Positions 1 to 9,271 of a stretch of DNA of 33,090 bases are shown here, one piece after another. Both the position numbers and the translations under genes were made by a program. The stretch is from Reticulitermes lucifugus (taxonomy: Eukaryota; Arthropoda; Insecta; Blattodea; Rhinotermitidae): positions 60,382-93,471 of the forward strand of contig JAKCWW010000749.1 of NCBI GenBank assembly GCA_026260175.1, written 5' to 3'. The notes under the pieces are model-generated. The model saw only the letters and a program-made list of their open reading frames with translations, was not told the origin of the DNA and searched no databases. Each line of letters starts with the position of its first letter. The stretch's first letter is position 1.

Positions 1-742
1 AGGGAAAGACGTTTAGTGGCCGTTACTCAACTTTTGCAATGATACGAGAGAGAAGGAGCCGAAGTTTTGGACTCAATTGTGACCTGTGATGAGACCTGGG
101 CCCATTACTTCACTCCTGAATCAAAAAGAGCACGCAAGCACTGCAAACACACCCATTCTCAACCCCCCAAAAAAAAGCGAAAGCAATTTTTTCAGGGGGG
201 AAGATCGAGGCTACTGTGTTCTGGGATTCCAAGGGTATTATTCGCCTGGACTTTCTCACTGGTCAAAAGACCATCAATGCACAGTACTATTCAACTCTCC
301 TGAATGAAAAAGTGAAGCCGGCAATTCGCTCAAAGCGAAGAAAAAGGCAGGATTCAGTTTTCTTCCTCCAAGACAACGCTCGCCCTCACACTGCAGCTTT
401 AACGATGTCAACTCTACTGAAACTGAAGTGGGATGTCCTGCCTCATCCACCGTACAGTCCATACTTAGCTCCATCTGATTATCATTTGTTTGGACCAATG
501 AAGAGCGTTTTAGGAGGCAAGAGATTCTGGAATAATGATCCGAGGTCATTGCAGCTGTGCAAAGTTGGATACACAAGCAACCAAAAACCTTCTTTGAAAC
601 TGGAATCAAGAAGCTTCCAGAACGTTGGCACAAGTGTATGGCAGTCAAGAGGGAGTACATTGAAAAGTAGTGTGTAAAACGTTTCCATTTTATTGTGAAT
701 AATTTCTTTAGAAATGAATTCTCGTTTAAATTTGAACGACCT
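1..742 (+). mobile_element. Decayed mariner transposase copy, 5' cut by the window edge
   Basis: Translation in pieces gives the mariner landmarks: VTCDETW, FTPESKRA, ATVFWDSKG, AIRSKRR, QDNARPHTAA, PPYSPYLAPSDYHLFGP, GGKRF and a C-terminal ERWHKC...EYIEK ending with TAG at 668-670. The pieces lie in three frames, so there are at least two frameshifts and the gene is dead. The three catalytic aspartates survive: CDETW, QDNARPH and PSDYHLF, the last two with 34 residues between them (DD34D). The YSPDLAP motif reads YSPYLAP. The copy sits in antisense in an Nmdmc intron; its right end near 742 is approximate. Confidence 0.9.
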
Positions 743-806
743 TAGTGTTAACAGATGTGCTAGTGAAAGCATACAGTTGGGTATTATCATTATGTGTGAT
801 ACTCAC

Positions 807-932
807 CATTAAAGTCCACATCTCCAACAAGTTTGGATTTTCCTGTCTTCTTGTCACGCATTCTCGTGATACCAACATCAATTACACATGCACCGGGCTT
901 CACCATATCAGCTCGGATCAGGTTTGGCACAC
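807..932 (-). CDS. Nmdmc: Nmdmc exon 6 (NAD-binding fold, last exon visible)
   Basis: The acceptor is GTTTCAG|GTGTGCCA and the donor TTTAATG|GTGAGT; length 126 nt, phase 1 on both sides. It encodes [20 protein letters not shown], then [21 protein letters not shown]. The family's C-terminal segment with the PVPGGVGPMT motif is absent from 1-806, where a mariner lies, so the final exon must lie left of the window. Confidence 0.95.
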
Positions 933-3900
933 CTGAAACAAGGGTAGCAAACACAATTTAGAAACGTGAAAGCATGAGGAAAGTTAAGTTCATACTTATT
1001 TAAAAATTGTCGAGTTTTTTCCTACATTCAAAGTAGTCTAGGGCTTAATGAGGCAAACATAAGAATGACTTTATGTCAAAAACAAACTCGACTGACCAGC
1101 TGCAGTAATAATGATATCAGCCGACCGTGTGAGCAAGGCAAGCTGATCTGGAGGTGTGTAACGATGGCAGATGGTTGTGGTGGCATCCATGGCAGAAGTC
1201 TCACCTACAAGACAGGTACAATCAAAATATTATAAAAATCACATAAACAGCTGGTCAGAAATTTATTCATGGCCTGTAATATCCTGAAAATTTAGTTTTT
1301 GCCAAATCACTGGAAATCCCGATTGTATTTATTTGACATCTGCCTTTGTTCTTCCAAGAAAATTCCGAACAGTATCATGAATTATGTAATAACCATTTCC
1401 TTTCCTATCTAGTTCAAGTAAAGCATAATGTTTTACAAACAATGTTCCACTTGGCTGCAAGTTAAACTACACAATACCAAACATGTATGACAGACAACAA
1501 AGCTTTTTTGATAGTCAACATTTCTCATAATAATTCACTCAGTCACACAGAACAAATATAAACACACAAATTGCCCATTCTTGACAATGTTCTACACTAA
1601 AAATTCCCATGACTGGATTTTTTCATCACTTACAACAGAATTTATACTTGGACAAAGTCTGTCTCAATCAGTGACTACATCTGTTTGTACTTACCCATCC
1701 CATCAGCATGCAGCAGCATTGCAATTGGCATTCCAACATTCTTTGATCTGCCACACACCACAGCATGCTTCCCAAATGTTTCCACACCTATGAATCAGAA
1801 AGCAAATACCTCATTTATCCCTTAATGCATAACGGTTACTAGACAAACATACCACTTGCTAAAACAATTAAAACCCTATGCATGTTTCCTATAGTGCATT
1901 TGTGTTTCAGATGGTCTGCATCCTTTCACAAGCCCTGGCCTGGTACTGCTATATATTCCAGACAGCCTGGGTGTCGAGTCAGGTCAAGACTTTGATGACG
2001 CAGAAAGAGTCGGGCTCTGAAACACTGGCTCATTTAAACAACCTGACACGGCTGTCAGCCCAAGAAGAATTCATTGCATTCTGTTGCCGCAAAAGCTTCA
2101 AGACATATACCCGCTGATTATGTTCCCATAAAGACTTAACTGGTTAGTCTTGGAAATGCAATATAATTTCTGTGAGGTAGAAAATGAATTTTTTAGTATG
2201 GTTTTTGATCAATTTTAGGCTTAAAATGGTCAAATGCTTGCAATGATATAACAAATGTGAATATAGGCAGAAACATACTACCTCATATCACTCGATGACA
2301 GAGGGGTGAGTGGGGGGAACAAATGCAAACCTGAACGGAAGACAAAAGCAAACATTTATCCCTCCATGGATTCTCTAAAACAGTTCAGTCCCACCAAGAT
2401 TTCCAAGTGTGTTACTTGACAACACTGTCAATTGCTAAGATTATACAGCATTGGTGATACATAAATGAGTACGAAGCACCAGCGGGATCATAGTGATACT
2501 ACTCAGAGAAAAATCTGTCCCAGTGCTACTTTGTCCATCACAAATCCCACACAGACTGGCCTGGGATCAGGCCCGGGACTCCAAGGTATTATTCTCACTC
2601 CATCTTCATATCGCAATCAGGCACATGACCCAACTGCAGTATTGGAATGATTCAAAAACTATTTCAACATTAACTACTGTGTATGTGTGAAGACGTAAGC
2701 AGCTGCTGGATGACCTTAAGGAAAAGAGAAGATACTGGCAATTGAAAGAGGAAGCACTAGATCGCACCTTGTGGATAACTCGCTTTGGAAGAGGCTACGG
2801 ACCTGTCGTAAGACAGACTACAGAATGAAATTAATGTGTATTTGAGTCGGTCTGAGTTAGAGTTTGAAGAAAACTCTCAACATTTTAAAGTCTATCTGTA
2901 CACACAAAAAAAAAAAAAAACTCCTCCTCCTCCTCTGTAAGTTCTGAGGATAAGTGCAGTTAACATTATATATAATACTGTCACTCCTTAAACTAAGTGA
3001 AGAACTTTCATTTTACGTCAAAATCCAAATTTGTGGGAAAATCACAAAAGCTTAAATCCTGAATTTAGCAACCAAGAAGAAAATTTTCCATATATCCTTG
3101 AGTAATAAAGACACTTAGCTGGTCCCCCTTTTTACTGAACAAACACAAATCACAGATGCACATATAATTGGTTTCAACAGTGTTTTATATTATGTACTTA
3201 TTCTTTTCAGTAATTATACTTTGCATAATCACTGTGCACTTTTTTACACTTGTACAAACCTGTCCTTTTGATAAGTTCCTGCACACCTAGTGGTGTGCAT
3301 GGAATAAGTGTATTCATGTCCAGGCAGAAGCGCCCCACATTAACAATATTGAAACCATCAACATCCTTGTGAGGTGCTATGGCATTACATATAGCTCGTT
3401 CCGTGATGTGTTTTGGAAGTGGCAGCTGCACCAGGATTCCATCAACATGAGAGTCTCCATTTAAGAATTGAATATGGTCCACCAGCTCATTGTGGGTTAT
3501 GTTTGGTGGCACCTTCAGTGTTCTGCTCTCAATCCCTGCAACAAATATGGATTCAAAGCTATCAGCCAGCCATAAGTCAGATTATTTTGCTAATATATAT
3601 CCCTTTTGCATATCTTTGGTACAAATCACAGCCCAAAAACCAACAATGCAAATTTATATCTCTGTGTGGTTTTCTTTATTCCTTTCATGCATACCCCCTT
3701 CTTTCAGATTCAACCAAAATCACAATTTGCAATATTCCTGTCATCCAGTACTGTACAACCTACACACATGAGGTGTCATTACACAAAACAAGAAATACGC
3801 TTCACTAAACTTACTAATCATCAGTGTCAGACTGAACAGATGACTGAATGAATGAATGAATGAATGAATGAATGAATGAATGAATGAATGAACCAATGAA

Positions 3901-6900
3901 TCAATCAATCAGTAACAGAAATATTTGTCTCTCACCAATTTCTCTAGCAGCCTGCATCTTGTTCTTAACATAAGTAGCACTGGCAGGATCTTCCCCAACA
4001 AGTAAGGCTGTCAAATGAGGTCGCTTGTTGCCCCGAGCAACCCACTCATCTACCTCTACTTTCAATTCCTGACGTATGTCTTGAGCAATCTTGGCACCAT
4101 CTATGATCTGTGCTTTCAATCTGAAACAGGATGATGATAATAATGATGATGATAATATAGTAGTAGCAGCAGTAGTAGTAGTAATAGTAGTAGTAACAGC
4201 AGTAGCAGCATTGTAACAGCAGCAGCAGTGGCAGAAGAAGAAGAAGCAATAAAAACCCACATCAACTCTACAATCCACTAATCAAAGAAATGTTCTACCA
4301 GTTCAAACTACCCAGTGTTTGTTACTCAGTAGTATGACTTTGACGGTGGTAGTGGTTTCACAGGGACAAGTGAGAACATTAAACATTTATGACCTGTAAC
4401 CAATGTATTCCAGTTAAAAACATAATGAGCTGAAGTGTGGCTGCATCCTGCGACAGCAAATTAATCCTACTATGTGAAACATTATTTTCTTTTGTGTTCT
4501 ATTTGTTTAGACTGTGCATAGATTTCACTCTAGGCTTGTGACACATTGAACGCCTAACAAATGGCAACCAGTGGAAACTGATAGAATGTATGTTGTCTGA
4601 CAGGATCCATATGTTTCCGCTGCATGCCACACCCAGAGATAAGAGACTCCCACCCATGCTGCCAAGGGCAAGGCTTTACTACTGAGTAACAATTAGTACC
4701 TCAACAGAAAACAACACTTGCAAAATATAATGCAATTCTCTCAATCTTCTTGAGAGATATAGTCACCAGTAAACCTAACACAGTCTTTGATGACAAGAAG
4801 ACAGGAACATCTTGCTACATAGAAATTTGTTCGGTTTAGCAACAGCATATTTGATACAACCACAAAAATGATCAGCACATACATGGAGCTAGCAAATGAA
4901 GTGATAACCTGATAGACAGAAGAGTACGGGTCATCCCAATTACTGCATCACCTACAAGGATTATACAGAAACGTTAGAAATATTAAACTTGAAGTACAAT
5001 GTCTCTGTCAGAGGCACATGATAATTAAGCCACTATCCTTTGGACTTTATACACTTTCTTTGTTCTTCTCAAATGTAACATTTTACAAACTCATTTTGTT
5101 TTTGTCTTGAGACATGGGAAACTTATGGCTGTCCAATGGAAGCCATACATATGAATTATCTCTGCCAGATGAATAACAACAACGGCAACAACAACACCAA
5201 CAACATTGTTCATATTACCATTAACATTATTATGAAGATAGCAACAGTAGCAACCACCACCTCAGTTGTTATGCTCAAGAAAGCAAATAACAAAAACTGT
5301 CTAAGAACACAAGTAAAATTATGAACACTGATGTGTTCCTAAAATAAATTACAAACATAGCCTGAAAACGGCATGTTGTTTATCCTACGTAATGTGATAC
5401 ACTGTGATTATAAATCATATTACAATTACTTTTTCTGATGTCTGTGGATCTGTGATCAGTAAAGTTGTTATTAATATAGTTTAATCAGATAATCAGAGTA
5501 GGCCTACTCATGAAACTGTGGTAGCATCATAGCATATGGATAAGTGTGGATCCCTCTGTGTTTTATTTACAGTCCTCCCTTCCAGTACAATCTGGTCAAG
5601 ATGAACTGCTTTGAATGAATACAGACAAAGCAACTGAACTGCATGGCGTAGCACATGATTCTGTATCCCACACACAACATCTCTGCTGCAAGAATTATGA
5701 AGACTGTGGTTGTGGGGATAAAGCTTTACATTTTAATTATGTATTATTTTCTAGTTTATTTGACAATGCAGTACATATTACAATTACATGTACAGTATCA
5801 AGCAGTTGGATGAGTAGCAAGTAATAATTCAAACAACTGTAAAAGGAAGCCTAATCTGAGGTACTATACAAGAATTTGGCTCGAGGAACTTTGAAAAACT
5901 TCATGGGTAAAGGTTTCCAGGGCAAGAGGCAAGATCTGAACCCTGGATCTCCTGCACATAAAGCAAGAGTGCTACTCATTTGATCACAACGATCACGCCT
6001 TATAAACTGGCAGAGTATAATAAGGTCAAATTTTTTTCCTATGTTTATATCTAGCCCAGAAGTTTTCTGCTATGACAACTGATCCTAATCATTAAACCAC
6101 ACACCATTGAACACATTGATGTTGCAGTAATGTCTAAAACCTCTATTGCATATGGGGAGTAACCAGCTTTACTTCTGACTCGGTAACCAAGCCATGTTAC
6201 TTTCCATCTAGCCCCAACCAAATCACACTAGCACCATGTATATTGCAGACTTTGTTACCCATTCTTCAACTATGTACACATGAAACAGGAAAAATACTGA
6301 AATAAAACTAAAAGTCAAAGTCAAAGTTTATTTCCTCCAACCAAAGCAAACCAGTTTAGCTCTGTTAAAGGTCACTGTTAAGTCTTAACCTTTCAAACAG
6401 TATCTTGACTCATGGTAAAGGATGCAAGGCAAACAACAAAATAAGTGCAAACCAGTTTATCTCAACTGAACTTATAACAGGCAATATACTTAAATCTTCT
6501 TTCAACTATTATGATGCTGAAAAACATCTTCATGATGATCATTATGGTTATTATGTTGTTTATGACATCCACAATTTATTAGTGCATATAAGACCGAATT
6601 ATCCAACTAATATTGAATTAAACAAGGATCACACAACAGCTTACACAAACATGCATGAACACATTTTTGTTCATATTCTGGCAAACAATGCAGTTTACAT
6701 ATTCAATATGGGCCATATACAGCTAGATAGGAGGTTTCAGTAGTGTGTGGTTTGTGTCCCGAGAAGCTACATGCTACCAAATGTATCACAATAACTGCCA
6801 AACCCAACAGTGAAAAGTAACAAACCAACACAGCATGTAGACTTACAGAAGTTGGAGTGTTGTATGCTATCATGCATTAGTCTGAGTTCACTTTTTCACA

Positions 6901-7432
6901 CACACATACTACACTGCTGATGAATTTTTAAGCGTTACATAATTAATAGCAGCTTCTTTATACGGCATGAAATTGTAGTACACATGGGGAATTCTTCTGA
7001 TGAATGCAAATGGGAGGAAAAAACCAGTCCCCTTTTCATTAATTTCAACAAACTATGAACATTTTTTAAATTCCCTACCACAATGGTTAAAGTTCCTCCC
7101 TTCATCGCAATTTTGAATTGGCTGAATTATAATTCACTGTAGCATATCTAATAGCTGGTAAGGCAAGAAACAAATACATGTGTGGTGCACTTACACAATA
7201 TACAGAGCTCTTTAATATGTCACTACATAACCTACACTGGTAAACAAACATGAACTTCGTACATTAAATGAGTATGGCATGGGCACTAGCCACAGAAATC
7301 CGTACACGTGCATTATGAAGAACCTCACCTTTTGGAAGATATGTGCACACCCCTCACAGTGGTAGCAGTCTTGAATGTCGAAATAATCTTAACAGACTTT
7401 GTTAAAAAACTTTTATAAATTGCCGTGTTCAT
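807..7432 (-). CDS. Nmdmc: Mitochondrial methylenetetrahydrofolate dehydrogenase/cyclohydrolase, NAD-dependent (Nmdmc/MTHFD2 type), 3' end outside window
   Basis: The enzyme oxidises 5,10-methylene-THF to methenyl-THF with NAD+ and hydrolyses it to 10-formyl-THF in the mitochondrial one-carbon pathway. Six exons (7329-7432, 3936-4120, 3260-3535, 1695-1787, 1097-1204, 807-932) join in frame to about 297 residues; human MTHFD2 has 350, so about 50 C-terminal residues lie left of position 1. Residues 1-35 are basic, without acidic residues, like a mitochondrial presequence. Conserved sites: Tyr85 and Lys89 (YVKNK, catalytic Lys), Gln133 (LVQLPLP), Asp156 (KDVDGF), GRSKNVGMP at 201-209 in the NAD fold. 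Arg202, Asp226 and Arg234 match human Arg201, Asp225 and Arg233, the phosphate/Mg site that lets MTHFD2 use NAD. Intron phases are 2,1,1,1,1 and then 1 at the last visible donor. Family assignment is secure; the NAD preference is inferred from those residues. Confidence 0.96.
1097..1204 (-). CDS. Nmdmc: Nmdmc exon 5 (NAD-binding fold, middle)
   Basis: The acceptor is CTTGTAG|GTGAGACT and the donor GCAGCTG|GTCAGT; length 108 nt, phase 1 on both sides. It encodes [18 protein letters not shown] and then [18 protein letters not shown]. Asp226 and Arg234 sit in the [12 protein letters not shown] segment and match the Mg/phosphate-binding Asp225 and Arg233 of human MTHFD2. Confidence 0.95.
1695..1787 (-). 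CDS. Nmdmc: Nmdmc exon 4 (NAD-binding fold, first half)
   Basis: The acceptor is TTCATAG|GTGTGGAA and the donor GGGATGG|GTAAG; length 93 nt, phase 1 on both sides. It encodes the junction Gly and [20 protein letters not shown], then [11 protein letters not shown]. This is the dinucleotide-binding loop; Arg202 of GRSK corresponds to human MTHFD2 Arg201. Confidence 0.95.
2030..2150 (+). mobile_element. Possible retroelement 3' UTR remnant
   Basis: The stretch with CTGACACGGCTGTCAGCCCA and the translation [20 protein letters not shown] resembles a repeat seen often in insect genomes (ending CENLKSY...LCSHKD). No more can be said from one copy. Confidence 0.3.
2475..2828 (+). mobile_element. Decayed non-LTR retrotransposon 3' tail
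   Basis: Two pieces are recognisable. 2475-2590 translates to [20 protein letters not shown] or, in another frame, [16 protein letters not shown], both familiar from insect retroelement remnants. 2700-2828 is an uninterrupted 43-codon run ending in TGA, with [20 protein letters not shown] and [15 protein letters not shown], also a common retroelement-associated peptide. Located in Nmdmc intron 1788-3259. Assignment is from memory of such repeats. Confidence 0.55.
2906..2936. repeat. A15 followed by (CTC)n tract
   Basis: Fifteen A residues at 2906-2920 followed directly by CTCCTCCTCCTCCTC. The A run lies about 80 bp below the retroelement tail ending at 2828 and may be its poly(A) remnant. 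Confidence 0.9.
3260..3535 (-). CDS. Nmdmc: Nmdmc exon 3 (core catalytic domain)
   Basis: The acceptor is TTGCAG|GGATTGAG and the donor GGACAG|GTTTGT; length 276 nt, phase 1 on both sides. It encodes residues 98-188, with [10 protein letters not shown] (Gln133), [12 protein letters not shown] (Asp156), NVGR, a TPLGV motif and IKRTG. The donor GTTTGT is weaker than the others in the gene, but only this border continues the frame into exon 4 ([10 protein letters not shown]). Confidence 0.94.
3845..3892. repeat. (TGAA)12 microsatellite
   Basis: Twelve perfect TGAA units, followed by degenerate CAATGAATCAATCAATC. In the Nmdmc intron 3536-3935, 43 nt below the exon 2 donor. Confidence 0.97.
3936..4120 (-). 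CDS. Nmdmc: Nmdmc exon 2 (start of catalytic domain)
   Basis: The acceptor is TTTCAG|ATTGAAAG and the donor GAAATTG|GTGAGA; the exon is 185 nt with phases 2 and 1. It encodes residues 35-97, including [12 protein letters not shown], the [18 protein letters not shown] substrate-binding segment and catalytic Tyr85/Lys89. It is squeezed between two microsatellites: a TGAA tract 43 nt below the donor and a trinucleotide tract that begins 10 nt from the acceptor. Confidence 0.95.
4131..4255. repeat. Compound trinucleotide microsatellite next to Nmdmc exon 2 acceptor
   Basis: ATG/ATA, TAG/CAG and AAG units run almost without break. On the gene strand the tract reads as TNC/TTC repeats and supplies most of the sequence just above the acceptor CCTGTTTCAG. 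It also creates open frames of poly-Leu, Tyr and Thr that are not genes. Confidence 0.95.
4319..4692. mobile_element. MITE candidate with perfect 16 bp terminal inverted repeats
   Basis: TTGTTACTCAGTAGTA at 4319-4334 is the exact reverse complement of TACTACTGAGTAACAA at 4677-4692, 374 bp end to end. No convincing target duplication is visible. Located in Nmdmc intron 4121-7328. A 16 bp match at this spacing is unlikely by chance but not proof of mobility. Confidence 0.55.
5172..5205. repeat. Imperfect (AAC)n microsatellite
   Basis: AATAACAACAACGGCAACAA and further AAC units in Nmdmc intron 1. No other structure seen nearby. Confidence 0.85.
5888..5998 (-). mobile_element. Fragment of a tRNA-derived SINE
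   Basis: On the minus strand, AATGAGTAGCACTCTTGC resembles an A box and GAGATCCAGGGTTCAGATCT contains a B-box-like GGGTTCAGATC, followed by CTGGAAACCTTTACCC. Decayed; located in Nmdmc intron 4121-7328. Confidence 0.5.
7329..7432 (-). CDS. Nmdmc: Nmdmc exon 1 (start codon and mitochondrial presequence)
   Basis: The ATG is at 7432-7430 and the exon encodes 34 residues plus two bases, ending at AAAAG|GTGAGG (phase 2). The peptide is rich in Lys, Arg, Ser and Thr, as in a matrix-targeting signal. The frame stays open upstream to 7603 but has no ATG there, and I see no ATG in any frame on this strand between 7433 and 7590. This ATG is therefore the first available one below the TATA-like box at 7614-7621. 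Position -3 is G. Confidence 0.88.
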
Positions 7433-7613
7433 TGCAGCCTTCAATACTGCACAGATAAAGTCGTACTCACTAAATACTTTTGGTTGGTACAAAACAATTA
7501 TCTCAAATCTAGTAAACGATCCAATAGTGTCTTCCTCGTTCTTGTCAAATACGAATTCTTGCTGCCAGACAGCTAGCACAAGACGTCTCGGTGTTCTTAT
7601 CAACTCAGTCCGG

Positions 7614-7621
7614 TTTTATAT
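7614..7621 (-). promoter_or_regulatory. TATA-like box upstream of Nmdmc
   Basis: The minus strand reads ATATAAAA here, 182 nt above the Nmdmc ATG. Initiation about 25-30 nt below it would give a short 5' leader without upstream ATGs. The surrounding 7500-8150 is richer in CpG than the introns. This rests on motif and position only; chance occurrence in AT-rich DNA is possible. Confidence 0.35.
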
Positions 7622-9216
7622 CCATCGTCCCATGAACTGGAGCTACGCTAAGGTCGGAAACTAGATCAACATTAGTGGCAAAGGGCACTTACTGACCTCC
7701 CCTAGTAAAAATACACATAGAGTGGGAGTTCCTCCCCATCCACACGCGTTTTGATTCCGAAACTGTGATACAGATTCCGAAGAGATTTGGTATTGAAGAG
7801 TTCATGGATCAACCGCAATTTTGAAACACATCCACGCAGTAACACGGATCATAACACGGACACACACGAACGAAAACCTACATGCACAAGCATTAGAATC
7901 ATACAAGTAGAGGGCTCGAGTAAATATCCGTGGGAAATTGGAAATTCGTTCCATGGAGGAATGCAAATCCGCAGTCTGGAAGATACGTCTTCCTCCATGG
8001 AACTGAACGTTTCCATTCGTGCTATTAATATAATGACACCTCGACTTCAAATTATGTAACTAATGCCAAACGCCACAGTCTTTCTGGAGGGCCTAATCGA
8101 TCGTCTACTAAACAAGAAATTTCGCGAACGCATGGAACCCGAAGGTCCAGTACCACCTATTGGGCCCACCACCACTAGTCTCCATTTTCAGCCACACGTC
8201 TCTGCATGTGACCTGTATACATTTCTGTCCTCGCCTGTACCTCGCAACATGCCCCTACCATCTCATTGCCTGTGATTGGTATGCCCTTTTCTCCAGGCTA
8301 GTGTTACTTCCTCCTTCTTAGGGCCAAATATTTTCCCCACAACACTGCTCAACAGTTTTCGCCCACATTTCAGACACGTTACAGAATTTTTTTTGGCACA
8401 CGCAATTCTTGCCAGATTGTTTGCCTTCCTTGCTTACAGCGGCTTTTAGATCTTGCAGTCTTTGAAAAGTAAATATGGCTTGACCCAAAGGCAGTTGCAG
8501 ATTGATGAGTTTTATCTGACATTAGAAAATTAATCATTTTCACTAGCAGCACTGAATAAAGAATATGTCCCATTACATGGGCATTTGATACTGACATGCA
8601 TGTTGCTGTTGTGAAATTATGCATTGCAGTTGAAATATTTGACACTATTATTTTGATAATTAACAATGCCAATATAAATACTGCATAAATTACATTTTCA
8701 ATTTCAATTTTACAGTAGCAACTCAAAAGGTTTAGCAGAATGTACATAGACTGTGCAATTTGGTGAGGTTAGATTCTGAACAAGTTTCTAATTTTTTATG
8801 AATCACCCATTTTATTGATGTATGTTACAATGGGCCTCTGTGACTACTAGAATGAGAAAACAGGGTGGATTGAAAGTATGTCCAAGTTCAAGTTGAAGAT
8901 TACCGTCTTCTAGGATTTGACGCAGCATACTGTAGTCTGGTAGAAATTCACAGAAATTTTGCAGGAGCATATTGCTTCCATGCACCCTATTCTTCTTCAA
9001 ATATTTAGGCAGCATATTCCTCCACCACCATGAGAACCTCAATTCTTGCAAGTTCAAGTTATTCACTACCATTCACTTTGGTTCCCAGCACACTGTTCAT
9101 CAACTGTATACATATGTGGCTCTACAGCTATGAAGTAGTTGAAGGTGAATATGTATTATTCAAATATGCACAGTAAACTTTGTAGTAAAGTTTCATTGTT
9201 GAATGGCTCTAAAAAT
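7622..9216. other. Region upstream of Nmdmc
   Basis: 7622-8300 is CpG-richer than the rest and holds the hairpin at 7948. Frames at 7787-8059, 8379-8747 and 8812-9072 were read and not recognised; the last may be a retroelement piece in antisense. Confidence 0.5.
7948..8003. repeat. Inverted repeat upstream of Nmdmc
   Basis: GTTCCATGGAGGAA (7948-7961) is the exact reverse complement of TTCCTCCATGGAAC (7990-8003), with a 28 nt loop. Imperfect pairing continues outward (TGGAAATTC against GAACGTTTCCA). It lies 516 bp above the Nmdmc start codon. It could be a regulatory hairpin or a small fold-back; no family recognised. Confidence 0.7.
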
Positions 9217-9271
9217 TACCACCTTATAAATATGACTCACCACAATTACACAAAATTGTGTTAAGGTGGTA
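9217..9271. repeat. Nested double hairpin
   Basis: TACCACCTTA (9217-9226) pairs with TAAGGTGGTA (9262-9271). Inside, CACAATT (9241-9247) pairs with AATTGTG (9254-9260). Together they form two stacked stems of 10 and 7 bp. Intergenic; function unknown. Confidence 0.55.

Larger units (their letters stand above)
4693..7328 (-). other. Nmdmc intron 1 remainder
   Basis: AT-rich intron sequence. Apart from the AAC tract at 5172 and the SINE fragment at 5888 I recognise nothing; the open frames here (for example 6405-6743) have no coding character that I can support. Confidence 0.7.

Noticed and set aside
216..677. Intact mariner transposase gene
   Set aside because: Conserved blocks fall in three frames and the first part lies outside the window; this is a pseudogene.
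3413..3808. 131-codon plus-strand gene
   Set aside because: It overlaps Nmdmc exon 3 in antisense and runs into intron without any recognisable domain.
3845..3910. CRISPR-like or tandem-repeat array
   Set aside because: It is a simple tetranucleotide microsatellite without spacers, in a eukaryotic intron.
4046..4278. Open frames of Leu, Tyr, Thr and Ala runs on the minus strand
   Set aside because: They arise from the trinucleotide microsatellite above Nmdmc exon 2. The splice acceptor at 4121 excludes them from the protein.
7433..7603. N-terminal extension of Nmdmc
   Set aside because: The frame is open but starts only with TTG. No ATG exists before 7432, and the presequence starts well at 7432.
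8812..9072. Minus-strand gene of 86 codons
   Set aside because: The peptide shows no domain. It vaguely resembles antisense retroelement 3' sequence, which is too weak to annotate.
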